The notes: a model not told the origin generated them from the letters alone. Shown: positions 8,699 to 17,172, counted from the stretch's first letter. The stretch is DNA of 64,000 bases from MGBC113645 sp036308445 (GCA_036308445.1 JAXJVS010000048.1:1-64000), one strand, 5' to 3'. A program made the numbers and translations.

Positions 8699-9679
8699 AT
8701 GGCTGATCCTATTTTAGAGTTAAAGGATTTGAAAGTACATTTCCAAGTTGGAGGAGGTTTCCTTCAAAAGAAAGATACTGTTAAAGCAGTAGATGGTATT
8801 TCTTTATCAATATATCCTGGTGAAACTTTTGGTTTAGTAGGTGAATCTGGTTGTGGTAAGTCTACTACAGGTAGAGCTATTGTTAAGATTAATACTCCTA
8901 CTGAAGGAGAAATCTTATTTAATGGTAAAGATATTACTAAGATTAAGGGTAAGGAATTAAATCAATTTAAGCAAGAAGTTCAAATGATTTTCCAAGATCC
9001 TTATGCAAGTTTAAATCCACGTATGACTGTAGGGGAAATTATTAAAGAACCTATGGATATTCATAAAGTTTATAAAACTGAAGAAGAAAAAGAAGCTAGA
9101 GTTAGAGAGTTATTAGAATTAGTTGGGTTAAAACCTGATCATATTCGTAGATATCCTCACGAATTCTCTGGTGGGCAAAGACAAAGAATTGGGATTGCAA
9201 GAACTCTTGCATTAAATCCTAAGTTTATTGTTTGTGATGAGCCAATTTCTGCGCTAGATGTTTCAATTCAAGCGCAAGTTATAAACTTGCTTGAAAAAAT
9301 TCAAGCAGAAATGGGAATTTCTTATTTATTTATCGCACATGATTTGAGTATGGTAAAACATATCTCTGATCGTATTGGGGTAATGTATTTAGGAAATTTA
9401 GTAGAGGTAGGAGATAGTGATGATCTTTATAGAAATCCTCTTCATCCTTATACTCAAGCATTATTGTCATCTGTACCAATTCCAGATCCAAAAGTTGCAA
9501 AGAGTAGGGAAAGAATTGTTCTACAAGGAGAATTACCTAGTCCTATAAATCCGCCTTCAGGATGTGTATTTAGAACACGTTGTCCTAAGGCAATGGAAAA
9601 ATGTGCTACCTGTAAACCAGAACTTAAACAAGTTGGTGATCGTTTAGTATCATGTTTCCTATTTGAAGATAAAGAATAG
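8699..9679 (+). CDS. oppF: Oligopeptide ABC transporter ATPase OppF
   Basis: 326 residues starting two bases after the oppD stop, with GGAGG just inside the end of oppD. Walker A GESGCGKS is at 48-55, then FQDPYASLNPRM, signature FSGGQRQRI, Walker B FIVCDEPISALD and HDLSMV. The C-terminal extension again carries cysteines (CVFRTRCPKAMEKC). It is the second nucleotide-binding subunit of the Opp importer. Confidence 0.95.
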   Translation: MADPILELKDLKVHFQVGGGFLQKKDTVKAVDGISLSIYPGETFGLVGESGCGKSTTGRAIVKINTPTEGEILFNGKDITKIKGKELNQFKQEVQMIFQDPYASLNPRMTVGEIIKEPMDIHKVYKTEEEKEARVRELLELVGLKPDHIRRYPHEFSGGQRQRIGIARTLALNPKFIVCDEPISALDVSIQAQVINLLEKIQAEMGISYLFIAHDLSMVKHISDRIGVMYLGNLVEVGDSDDLYRNPLHPYTQALLSSVPIPDPKVAKSRERIVLQGELPSPINPPSGCVFRTRCPKAMEKCATCKPELKQVGDRLVSCFLFEDKE

Positions 9680-9695
9680 AAGGGAGAAAAAAGTT

Positions 9696-11309
9696 ATGAA
9701 AAAATTATTAAGTTCTTTATTATGCTTAGCAATGGTACTTGGACTTACTGCATGTGGTAGCTCACATGATGACACTAAAATTCGTGTTGCTGTTGCTGGT
9801 GACTTTGCTATGTTAGATCCAGCAATCGTAGATGATACAATTACTGCTAATGTATTAGCTCAAATGTATGAAGGGCTATATAAGTTAGACACTAATGGTA
9901 ATGTTCATGCTAATGTTGCTACTGATTTACCAACAGTAAGTGCTGATGGTTTAACTTATACTATTACTATTAAAGACGGAATTAAATGGTCTGATGGAAC
10001 TGCTTTAACTGCTAATGATTTCGTTTATGCATGGAAACGTGCTGCATGTATTGGTGGATACTATTCTCAATTTGTTTACAAAATTAAAGGAGCTACTGCT
10101 GCTGCTTCAATGGATGAATTAAAAGATTTCGGTGCAGTTGCTAAAGATGATCACACAATTGTAATCACTTTAAAAGAAAAATGTGCTTATTTTGGTTCAT
10201 TATTAACAAACACTGTTTTCTATCCATTACGTCAAGATGTTGTTGAAGCTAATGGTGGAGATCCATTAAAATCAACTTGGGCTGATACAGTTGATAACCC
10301 AGTAAATGGTGCTTTTATTGCAACTGCAATTAACTCTAAAGATGAAATCGTGTTAACTAAGAATGCTGATTATCATTCTGCTGATGAAGTTACTATGGAA
10401 ACTCTTTCATTTAAAGTTATGACTGATGCTGATTCTCAAACTAATGCATTTATTTCTGGTGAATTAGATATCGCTGATACTATTAACTTAGAAACAGTTA
10501 ATACTGATGAAGAATTGAAAGCTCAATTATTCGCAGTTGATCCATTTGTATGTAACTACTACATTTTAATTAATGCTGGTGATGAAATTGCTAATGGAAA
10601 TAAAGTCTTTGCTGACAAAGATATTAGAAAAGCATATTCTATGGCTATCAATCGTGAAAACATTATCCAAGCTACTGGATTAGGTGATTATGCATATCAA
10701 TTAAATAACTTAGTTCCTGTTGGAATTCCTGGTGTAGATGGCGATTACACTACAGAAAATGGTAATAACTTCAACGAAGGATATAACTTAGCTGAAGCTC
10801 AAAAAATTATGACTTCTAAAGGTTATAGTGCTGATAATATGTTAGAAGTAACATATAAATACAATGATACAGCTATGCATAAAAATGTTGCTCAAACTTT
10901 ACAAGCATCATTAAAAGAAGCTTATATCAACTTAACATTAGTTCCTCAAGAAAAAGAAACATTCTTCGAAGAACGTGATCAAGGTAAATTTGAAACTTGC
11001 CGTCATGCTATGACTGCTGACTTCTTAGATCCAATGGCTTACTTATCAATGTATGTTGGTAAAGATACAAAAGCTAATACTGTAGATGACGCTAAGTATG
11101 AAGCTTTAATCGCTGCTGCTGAGAAGTTAGATGGTGATGCACGTATTAAGAAATTAGCTGAAGCTGAAGAATATTTAGTAAGCAACTACTATGTAGTACC
11201 TTTATTTGGATATACTGATCCAAAATTAAAAGCTGCTAACTTAGAAGGTGTTACTACTTCACCAGAAGGTCATTATGACTTAACAAGAGCTAAATATGTA
11301 ACTGAATAA
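9696..11309 (+). CDS. oppA: Oligopeptide-binding lipoprotein OppA
   Basis: 537 residues from the ATG at 9696, with AAGGGAG upstream. Earlier in-frame starts lie inside oppF and would bury the signal peptide. A lipoprotein signal (MKKLLSSLLCLAMVLGLTAC) ends at the lipobox cysteine, residue 20. It is followed by an SBP family 5 domain (AMLDPAIVDDTITANVLAQM, DGIKWSDGTALTANDFVYAW). It captures extracellular peptides for OppBCDF. Placement as the last gene, just before the terminator, may raise its dose through 3'-end mRNA stability; that is inference. Confidence 0.95.
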   Translation: MKKLLSSLLCLAMVLGLTACGSSHDDTKIRVAVAGDFAMLDPAIVDDTITANVLAQMYEGLYKLDTNGNVHANVATDLPTVSADGLTYTITIKDGIKWSDGTALTANDFVYAWKRAACIGGYYSQFVYKIKGATAAASMDELKDFGAVAKDDHTIVITLKEKCAYFGSLLTNTVFYPLRQDVVEANGGDPLKSTWADTVDNPVNGAFIATAINSKDEIVLTKNADYHSADEVTMETLSFKVMTDADSQTNAFISGELDIADTINLETVNTDEELKAQLFAVDPFVCNYYILINAGDEIANGNKVFADKDIRKAYSMAINRENIIQATGLGDYAYQLNNLVPVGIPGVDGDYTTENGNNFNEGYNLAEAQKIMTSKGYSADNMLEVTYKYNDTAMHKNVAQTLQASLKEAYINLTLVPQEKETFFEERDQGKFETCRHAMTADFLDPMAYLSMYVGKDTKANTVDDAKYEALIAAAEKLDGDARIKKLAEAEEYLVSNYYVVPLFGYTDPKLKAANLEGVTTSPEGHYDLTRAKYVTE

Positions 11310-11319
11310 TAAAATGTTG

Positions 11320-11345
11320 ACGGGTGTCTTTCGACACCTGTTTTT
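11320..11345 (+). terminator. Intrinsic terminator of the opp operon
   Basis: CGGGTGTC (11321-11328) and GACACCTG (11333-11340) form an 8-bp stem with a short TTTC loop, followed by TTTTT. Confidence 0.85.
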
Positions 11346-11383
11346 ATATGTTATAATAGGGGAAGAAGGGATGTGTTGTTAAA

Positions 11384-12607
11384 ATGATTAGAAGTATTAA
11401 GGAACAAAACGAAATAATGGATATTTGTTTAGGAGAAAGATTAGATATTATTGTTCCTCAAGTATTAAATAATGCTAAGGCCGATATGTGGATAGTAGCT
11501 AGTAAAGAGTATCATGAAGATTTAGTGTTTGGTGCACTAACTCCTGCTAGTTATTTAACTGCTAGACGTATTACAATGTTAGTGTTTTTAAAGAAAGATG
11601 GCGAAGTTAAAAGATTTTCTTTAAGTTTGCCTGATAAGGATTTGAATTATTTTTATCCTCAATATTGGAATTTTGGTAAAGAAGAACAAATGAAGGCTCT
11701 TAATCGCTTATTAGAAGAATATGATCCAAAAAATATTGCTATTAATATCTCTGAGGATTTTACTTATGCAGATGGTTTAAGTTATGGTTTATATCAGACT
11801 TTATTAAAAGAAGTGAAAGCTCCATATAAAGATAGATTTATGGTCGATGAAATGATTCCTATTAAAATTATGGAAATGAGAACACCTACTGAGTTATCAT
11901 TATATGATGAAGTTATGAAAGTTGCTTTTTCAGTTATTGAAGAAACTTTTAGCTTAAAAGCAATCACACCAGGTATTACAACTTGTGAAGACTTAGAATA
12001 TTATATGATGGAAAAAGTAAGAAGTTTAGGTTTAGAATACTGGTTCTCTCCTACTATTGATATTTTAAGAGAAGGTAATACAAATAGTCGTTTATATGAT
12101 ACAATTCAAAAAGGAGATTTATTACATTGTGACTTTGGTATTAAATATTTAAATATGTGTACTGATACTCAAAGATTGGCATATGTTGCGAAAGATGATG
12201 ATACAGATGTACCTGAATGGATGAAGACTGGATTTAAGATTAATAATCGTTTTCAGGATATTGTCTGTGAATGTTTAGTTGATGGCAAAACTGGAAATGA
12301 AGTATTGATGGAAGCATTAAATAAAGCTAAAGAGGAAGGGATTAAACCTTGTTTATATTCTCACCCTTGTAATATTTACGGTCATGGTCCTGGTCCAACT
12401 ATAGGATTATGGAATAATCAGAATGCTATTCCTTTAAAAGGGGATATCAAAGTATCGTACAACACAGTTTATGCTTTAGAATTAAATATTCAATATGATT
12501 ATGAAGGTATAACATATACTTTCTTTAGTGAAGAAACTATTGCCTATACTAAAGAAGGGGTAACTTTCCTATATCCTAATAGAGATAAAATTTATTTTGT
12601 AAAATAA
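11384..12607 (+). CDS. M24-family metallopeptidase (Xaa-Pro aminopeptidase-like)
   Basis: 407 residues. The N-terminal creatinase-like domain is followed by a pita-bread M24 domain. Its metal ligands are recognisable: Asp in GDLLHCDFGIKYLNMCTDTQ (two Asp), His in YSHPCNIYGHGPGP, Glu in YALELNIQ, and Glu in SEETIAYT. It is probably a cytoplasmic dipeptidase or aminopeptidase acting on peptides brought in by the neighbouring Opp system. It lies directly after the opp terminator and has its own small intergenic region. Exact specificity (Xaa-Pro or other) cannot be read from sequence. Confidence 0.85.
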   Translation: MIRSIKEQNEIMDICLGERLDIIVPQVLNNAKADMWIVASKEYHEDLVFGALTPASYLTARRITMLVFLKKDGEVKRFSLSLPDKDLNYFYPQYWNFGKEEQMKALNRLLEEYDPKNIAINISEDFTYADGLSYGLYQTLLKEVKAPYKDRFMVDEMIPIKIMEMRTPTELSLYDEVMKVAFSVIEETFSLKAITPGITTCEDLEYYMMEKVRSLGLEYWFSPTIDILREGNTNSRLYDTIQKGDLLHCDFGIKYLNMCTDTQRLAYVAKDDDTDVPEWMKTGFKINNRFQDIVCECLVDGKTGNEVLMEALNKAKEEGIKPCLYSHPCNIYGHGPGPTIGLWNNQNAIPLKGDIKVSYNTVYALELNIQYDYEGITYTFFSEETIAYTKEGVTFLYPNRDKIYFVK

Positions 12608-12638
12608 TAAGTGAAATGCAATGCATTTCACTTATTTG
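12606..12638. terminator. Bidirectional terminator between the M24 peptidase and pepT
   Basis: A 15-bp perfect inverted repeat (AATAAGTGAAATGCA, 12606-12620, and complement, 12622-12636) sits between two convergent genes and overlaps the M24 stop codon. Confidence 0.8.
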
Positions 12639-13846
12639 TTTAATTCTACGATTTTTAATAAAACTTCAACTTGTTTTCTCATCATTGTTAGAGATACAAA
12701 TTCAAATGGTCCATGGAAATTAAATCCACCAGTACCTAAATTAGGACATGGTAATCCTTTGTAAGTTAAACTAGCACCATCAGTACCACCTCTAATAGGT
12801 TCAGCCTTAGGTTCTATGCCACATGCTTTTAAAGCCCCTTCTGCCATATCAATAATATCTCTATGTTGATCAATAATTTCTTTCATATTTCTATATTGTT
12901 GTTTTATTTCTACATCGATAATAGAATATCCATATTTTTTATTTAAATATTCTTTAATATCTAGGAAATCTTGACATTGTTTTTCAGCAAGTTTTAAATC
13001 ATGATTTCTAATAATATATTCCATTACTGTTTTTTCACAGTTACCCTTGATCTCGTCTAAATGATTAAATCCTTCATAACCATCAGTAGCTTCAGGACGA
13101 GCATGAACAGGTAACATAGAATGGAATTCCTGAGCAACAAGAATAGAATTAATCATTGTGTTCTTAGCTGTTCCTGGATGAACGCTTTTACCATTAACAG
13201 TAACAACTGCTTCAAAAGCATTGAAGTTTTCATATTCTACACCGCGAATATCACCACCATCAACAGTATAAGCATATTCAGCACCAAACTTATCAACATC
13301 AAAGTTTTCTGTGCCTCTTCCTACTTCTTCATCTGGTGTGAAAGCAATCTTAATTTCATTATGTTTAATTTCTGGATGTGCTAATAAATATTCAGCCATC
13401 TGCATGATAATAGTTACACCAGCTTTATCATCAGCTCCTAATAAAGTAGTTCCATCAGTAGTCATTAAATCATGTCCGATAACAGTATTTAAACAATTAA
13501 ACTCTTTAGGATCTAAATATAAATCCTTTTCTTCATTAAGAGTAATCTTTCCTCCTTGATAATTATTAACTATATTAGGTTTAATATTAGCTCCACTTGC
13601 AGCAGGAGCAGTGTCCATATGGGCAATAAAACCAATAACTTTCCCTTTATCATCATTAGCAGGAATACTTCCATATACAATTCCATATTCATTTAATTCA
13701 GCATTTTTTATACCAATATTTTTCATATCCTCAACTAGATATTTTCCTAATTCTAATTGTTTTTTAGATGAAGGAGCAGTATTAGAAGTAGGATCAGATT
13801 GAGTGTCAAAAGAAACATATTTTAAGAATCTATCTTCAATTTTCAT
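12632..13846 (-). CDS. pepT: Peptidase T (tripeptide aminopeptidase)
   Basis: 404 residues from the ATG at 13846, which has GAGGTG upstream. A longer frame reaching 13987 would run through the divergent promoter and into the nitroreductase gene, so it is rejected. M20B metal-site motifs are present: HMDTAP, DGTTLLGADDKAGV and TPDEEVGRGTE, then EPIRGGTDGASLTYKG near the end. It is a cytoplasmic zinc enzyme removing the N-terminal residue of tripeptides, fitting the nearby peptide importer. It is monocistronic and divergent from the nitroreductase. Confidence 0.96.
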   Translation of the reverse strand: MKIEDRFLKYVSFDTQSDPTSNTAPSSKKQLELGKYLVEDMKNIGIKNAELNEYGIVYGSIPANDDKGKVIGFIAHMDTAPAASGANIKPNIVNNYQGGKITLNEEKDLYLDPKEFNCLNTVIGHDLMTTDGTTLLGADDKAGVTIIMQMAEYLLAHPEIKHNEIKIAFTPDEEVGRGTENFDVDKFGAEYAYTVDGGDIRGVEYENFNAFEAVVTVNGKSVHPGTAKNTMINSILVAQEFHSMLPVHARPEATDGYEGFNHLDEIKGNCEKTVMEYIIRNHDLKLAEKQCQDFLDIKEYLNKKYGYSIIDVEIKQQYRNMKEIIDQHRDIIDMAEGALKACGIEPKAEPIRGGTDGASLTYKGLPCPNLGTGGFNFHGPFEFVSLTMMRKQVEVLLKIVELNK

Positions 13847-13868
13847 ATATTTATCACCTCTGTAGTTT

Positions 13869-13905
13869 ATTATATATGGAAAAAAACAATTTTTCCATAT
13901 ATAAT
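13869..13905. promoter_or_regulatory. Symmetric divergent promoter/operator palindrome
   Basis: A perfect 16-bp inverted repeat with a 5-base centre (13885-13889) lies between pepT and the nitroreductase. Each outer end is a consensus -10 box: TATAAT at 13900-13905 on +, and its mirror at 13869-13874 on -. Candidate -35 boxes (TGGAAA, 17 bp away, 4 of 6 consensus) lie within the opposite arm, so the two promoters would overlap. A dimeric regulator could bind the same palindrome. Promoter function is inferred. Confidence 0.6.
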
Positions 13906-13934
13906 AAAAAGAAAGTGATAAGGAGGATGAAATA

Positions 13935-14669
13935 ATGAATAATACAATTAAAGAATTGTTTGATAGAAAATCGGTAAGAATTTTCACTGATGAACCAATT
14001 ACTAATGAAGAAAGAGAATTAATTATTAAATCGGCTTTGCAAGCTCCTACAGCTGGGAATATGGCATTATATTCAATTATTGATGTACAAGATCAAAATT
14101 TAAAAGATTTACTTGCAAAAAGATGTGATAATCAACCATTCATTGCGAAAGCTCCATTAGTATTAGTTTTCTTGGCAGACTATCAGAAATGGTTTGATAT
14201 GTTTGAAGAATATACAACAGGAGTACCAAAATTAGCGGAATCTGATTTATTCTTGGCAGGTCAGGATTGTATTATTGCAGCTCAAAATGCGGTAGTAGCT
14301 GCTGAATCTATGGGAATAGGTTCTTGTTATATTGGTGATATTTTGGAGAATTTTGAAGCAAATAAAGAAACATTTAATTTACCTAAATATGCAGTTCCGT
14401 TTATGATGTTAGTTTTTGGTAGACCGACTGAACAACAAAAAAATAGAGTTAAACCAACTCGTTTTGATATGAATGACATGGTTCATGTGAATTCATATCA
14501 TCAAAAATCTTTGGAAGAAACAAAACAAATGTTTATGAAACAATCTGGTAAGGATGAAGAACAATTAGGAAAATATATAGAATCTTTTGCAAGAAGAAAA
14601 TTCTATGCGGAATTTAGAGATGAAATGAATCGTTCAGCTGCAGCTATTTTAGAAAGCTGGTTAAAATAA
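13935..14669 (+). CDS. Nitroreductase-family NAD(P)H-flavin oxidoreductase
   Basis: 244 residues. The N-terminus IKELFDRKSVRIFTDEPI and the motif LQAPTAGNM are the FMN-binding features of the nitroreductase fold, as is the central GIGSCYIGDIL. The length and the C-terminal extension (RPTEQQKNRVKPTRFD) resemble the NfrA/FRP subfamily of oxygen-insensitive flavin reductases. It is cytoplasmic and its physiological substrate is unknown. A strong RBS (AAGGAGGA) precedes the ATG. Transcribed from the divergent palindromic promoter and closed by its own terminator. Confidence 0.88.
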   Translation: MNNTIKELFDRKSVRIFTDEPITNEERELIIKSALQAPTAGNMALYSIIDVQDQNLKDLLAKRCDNQPFIAKAPLVLVFLADYQKWFDMFEEYTTGVPKLAESDLFLAGQDCIIAAQNAVVAAESMGIGSCYIGDILENFEANKETFNLPKYAVPFMMLVFGRPTEQQKNRVKPTRFDMNDMVHVNSYHQKSLEETKQMFMKQSGKDEEQLGKYIESFARRKFYAEFRDEMNRSAAAILESWLK

Positions 14670-14690
14670 GAGTTAAAAAACTCTTTTTTT
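14668..14690 (+). terminator. Intrinsic terminator after the nitroreductase
   Basis: AAGAGTT (14668-14674) pairs with AACTCTT (14679-14685) and is followed by a T run. It overlaps the stop codon. Confidence 0.8.
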
Positions 14691-14696
14691 TATTTT

Positions 14697-14725
14697 ACCC
14701 CCTAAAAATAAAAATGTCTTTCGTA
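14697..14725 (+). promoter_or_regulatory. SigI-type promoter candidate of the pepSY-sigI-rsgI operon
   Basis: ACCCCC (14697-14702) and CGTA (14722-14725) lie 36 bases before the first gene of the operon. SigI promoters of Bacillus subtilis are described with an ACCCCC -35 and a CGAA-type -10. A C run is very unusual in this A+T-rich DNA, and the operon encodes SigI itself. No good TTGACA box is present at the right distance. Autoregulation is an inference. Confidence 0.6.
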
Positions 14726-14760
14726 TATATATAGTGAAAAGAAGAAAAGGAGGAAAACAT

Positions 14761-15660
14761 ATGAATAACTTAGTAAAATTAATAATAGCTGGAATGGTAT
14801 CATTAACAACAATTGGAGTAGGTCAAAATATGACAACTACTCAAAATGAGGTAAAAAAGAGTGCAGAAACATCAGTACAAGTGGATGCTACAGTTAAAGA
14901 AGAAGTTACATTAGAAGAAGCAAAGAAAGTAGCATTAAACAAAGAGAATGGAACAGTTACAAAAACTACTGAAGATAAAGATGATTATACTATCTTTGTA
15001 AAGAGAGATAACTATATCTATGAAATAGAAGTAGATAAAAATACAGGTAATATTGATGATTTAGATAAAGAAGTAGTAAAAACAACTAATCAAGTTACGT
15101 TAGCAGAAGCAAAGAAAGTAGCATTAAACAAAGTGAATGGAACAGTTACAAAAACTACTGAAGATAAAGATGATTATACTATCTTTGTAAAGAAAGATAA
15201 CTATATCTATGAAATAGAAGTAGATAAAAATACAGGTAATATCGATGATATGGATAAAGAGAAAGTAAAAACTAATAGCTCTGCTAGTATTTCATTAAAT
15301 AAAGCAAAAGAATTGGCTTTAAAAGAAGTAAATGGTACAATTATAAGTACAAAGAGAGACGATGATGATTATGAAATTACTATTCAAAAAGATAATTATA
15401 CTTATGAAATCGAAGTTAGTAAGAAAACAGGTAAAATAACTGATATAGATAAAGAAAAAGTAGCTACAACAGTAAATATTATTTCTAAATCAAAAGCTAA
15501 AGAAATAGCATTAGCACAAGTTGCAGGAACAGTTACTTCTGTTGATTACGAAGATGATGATTATAAATATGAGATTGAAATTGTGAAAGATAATCTTAAA
15601 TATGATATTGAAATAGATGGAAGAAATGGTCAGGTTATTAAAGTAGAAAAGGACGATTAG
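14761..15660 (+). CDS. Secreted protein with four PepSY-like repeats
   Basis: 299 residues from the ATG at 14761, with AAAAGGAGG seven bases upstream. A signal peptide (about residues 1-25) precedes a short linker and four tandem PepSY-like units. Each carries the pattern xxAKxxALxxxxGTV, a D/E-rich turn, YEIEV and a closing TGxIxDxDKE. Units 1 and 2 are almost identical at DNA level (period 189 bp, 63 residues). PepSY domains are associated with inhibition of proteases or binding in the cell envelope. Its place as first gene before sigI suggests it is the effector or signal partner of the stress circuit. Function not proven. Confidence 0.8.
   Translation: MNNLVKLIIAGMVSLTTIGVGQNMTTTQNEVKKSAETSVQVDATVKEEVTLEEAKKVALNKENGTVTKTTEDKDDYTIFVKRDNYIYEIEVDKNTGNIDDLDKEVVKTTNQVTLAEAKKVALNKVNGTVTKTTEDKDDYTIFVKKDNYIYEIEVDKNTGNIDDMDKEKVKTNSSASISLNKAKELALKEVNGTIISTKRDDDDYEITIQKDNYTYEIEVSKKTGKITDIDKEKVATTVNIISKSKAKEIALAQVAGTVTSVDYEDDDYKYEIEIVKDNLKYDIEIDGRNGQVIKVEKDD
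14917..15294 (+). repeat. Recent in-frame tandem duplication inside the PepSY gene
   Basis: The units starting at 14917 and 15106 (period 189 bp) differ by only a few bases over roughly their first 150 bp. Units 3 and 4 are clearly diverged. This indicates a recent expansion of the repeat number. Confidence 0.85.
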
Positions 15661-15663
15661 TTT

Positions 15664-16338
15664 ATGTATGAAGAAATTTTAGCTATTAGAAAAGATGAAT
15701 ACGCTAGAAATAGGTTTATAGAAAAATATAAACCTTTTCTTGCGAAATATACTTCTACAGTTGCTGGAAGATATGTGAGCTATGGAATAGATGATGAATT
15801 ATCTATTGCATTGTTAGCATTTAATGAAAGTATAGATAGATATAATGGTGAAGGAATCTTTTTTGAATATGCTAAAATGGTAGTGAAAAGTAGATTATTA
15901 GATTATTTTAAATCTAAAGAATATAAAGAAAAACATGATTCTATTGATGAAGACCAATATTTATTGAATCAAGGTTCTAAAAAGCAATATATAGAAGAAA
16001 TAAGAGTTCAAAGATTAAAAGAAGAAGTTGAAGAATTAAAAAAAGTACTAAAATACTATAATATTGAAATATTAGATTTACATAAACAAAGTCCAAAACA
16101 TTTTCTTACAAAACAACATGTTGACCATATCCTTTCATTAATATTACAAAATAATGAAATAGTGTCATTGATTATTGATAAAGGATATTTGCCAATGAAT
16201 TTAATATTAGAACAATATAAAACATCAAGAAAAAAATTAGAACCATATAGAAAATATATAATAACAGTAGTTATTATATGTGTAGGACAATTTGAATTAT
16301 TAAAAGATTACATGCCAGGAAAGGTGATTCAGTCATGA
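15664..16338 (+). CDS. sigI: RNA polymerase sigma factor SigI
   Basis: 224 residues. The sigma region 2 of the SigI family is seen in LAKYTSTVAGRYVSYGIDDE, LLAFNESIDRYNGEG and FFEYAKMVVKSRLLDYF. The C-terminal SigI-specific helical domain is seen in PKHFLTKQHVDHI and ILEQYKTSRKKLEPYRKYII, with the typical ending ICVGQFELLKDYM. SigI directs envelope and heat-stress genes in Bacillus and cellulosome genes in clostridia. It is cytoplasmic and held inactive by RsgI. It begins 4 bases after the PepSY gene and overlaps rsgI by four bases. Confidence 0.92.
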   Translation: MYEEILAIRKDEYARNRFIEKYKPFLAKYTSTVAGRYVSYGIDDELSIALLAFNESIDRYNGEGIFFEYAKMVVKSRLLDYFKSKEYKEKHDSIDEDQYLLNQGSKKQYIEEIRVQRLKEEVEELKKVLKYYNIEILDLHKQSPKHFLTKQHVDHILSLILQNNEIVSLIIDKGYLPMNLILEQYKTSRKKLEPYRKYIITVVIICVGQFELLKDYMPGKVIQS

Positions 16339-17159
16339 AAAAAGGTGTTATCATAGATATAAAAGATCAATATACATATGTTTTATGTAAAAATGCAAAA
16401 ACTAAAAAAATAAAAAGACAATATTATCATGAAGTTGGTCAAGAGATTGAATTACCATTAATTATAAGTACTCGTATGATTACAACTTTAGTGATGTGTT
16501 GTTTATTAATTGTTGCATTTGTATTTAATCCTTTACAAACAGGCTCGGAGGTAGAGGCATTAAGCTATATTTCATTAAGTGTTAATCCTGGATTAGTTAT
16601 CAAAGTAGATCAAAATAAAAAAGTTACAGCAGTTAGTTATACGAATAACGAAGGGAATGAAATGGTTAAACAAATTGATTTTGTAAATAAGTCATTAGAA
16701 GAATCAGTAATATTATTTGTTGATTATTGCTTTGAAAATCATTACTTTGATTCTAATAATAATATTGATATAAATGTTATTAGCGATGATAGCAGTCAAA
16801 TAAAAGAAATTGAAGCACAAATTAATGATATCATTAACGAATATTTAAAAACTCATAGTACAGCACTTACCATTTCTTTAGATAAAGTTACATCATCACA
16901 ACATACTGATGCTAAGAATCTAGGAATTCCTGATAGTAAAGTTAAGCTTATAGATCTTATTCTTCAATATTATCCAGAATTCACAAAAGAACAGCTTGCA
17001 AAAGAAAGTGTTGATGACTTAGTAGAATATCTTGAGGATAAAGGTTATGATGAAAACTTCTTGGATCATCTAGAAGATAAATTAGAAGATAATAATACTG
17101 ATGACGAAGATGATGACGACGAAGATGATAAAGACGAAGAAGATGATGACGATGATTAG
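16335..17159 (+). CDS. rsgI: Anti-sigma-I factor RsgI with acidic C-terminal tail
   Basis: 274 residues. The cytoplasmic RsgI_N domain (1-42, KGVIIDIKDQYTYVLCKN) binds SigI. One membrane helix follows at about 46-65. The extracytoplasmic domain begins YISLSVNPGLVI; Asn84-Pro85 matches the Asn-Pro site where RsgI/SEAL domains are known to self-cleave before regulated intramembrane proteolysis. A helical region (LILQYYPEFTKEQLAKES, then VDDLVEYLEDKG) follows instead of a carbohydrate-binding module. The last 20 residues contain 18 Asp/Glu. The start overlaps sigI by ATGA. The acidic tail is a plausible metal- or wall-sensing element, but this is not shown. Confidence 0.88.
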   Translation: MKKGVIIDIKDQYTYVLCKNAKTKKIKRQYYHEVGQEIELPLIISTRMITTLVMCCLLIVAFVFNPLQTGSEVEALSYISLSVNPGLVIKVDQNKKVTAVSYTNNEGNEMVKQIDFVNKSLEESVILFVDYCFENHYFDSNNNIDINVISDDSSQIKEIEAQINDIINEYLKTHSTALTISLDKVTSSQHTDAKNLGIPDSKVKLIDLILQYYPEFTKEQLAKESVDDLVEYLEDKGYDENFLDHLEDKLEDNNTDDEDDDDEDDKDEEDDDDD

Positions 17160-17172
17160 TCATCATCTTTTT
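17140..17172 (+). terminator. Terminator built into the rsgI acidic-tail codons
   Basis: AAGATGATGA (17140-17149), coding part of the Asp/Glu tail, pairs with TCATCATCTT (17160-17169), which starts right after the stop codon and is followed by more T. Coding and termination functions overlap. Confidence 0.75.

Noticed and set aside
13121..13802. Several plus-strand open frames inside pepT
   Set aside because: They lie antisense to a clear pepT gene, have no RBS, and their translations are low-complexity shadows.
13847..13987. N-terminal extension of pepT reaching across the divergent promoter
   Set aside because: It would add a hydrophobic tail not found in PepT, overlap the nitroreductase start and cross the promoter palindrome; the ATG at 13846 has a proper RBS.
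14917..15294. CRISPR-like direct repeat
   Set aside because: The repeat is coding, in frame, with a 63-codon period and no spacers.
16981..17166. Minus-strand frame rich in His/Leu/Tyr opposite the end of rsgI
   Set aside because: It is the reverse reading of the GAT/GAC repeat that encodes the acidic tail.
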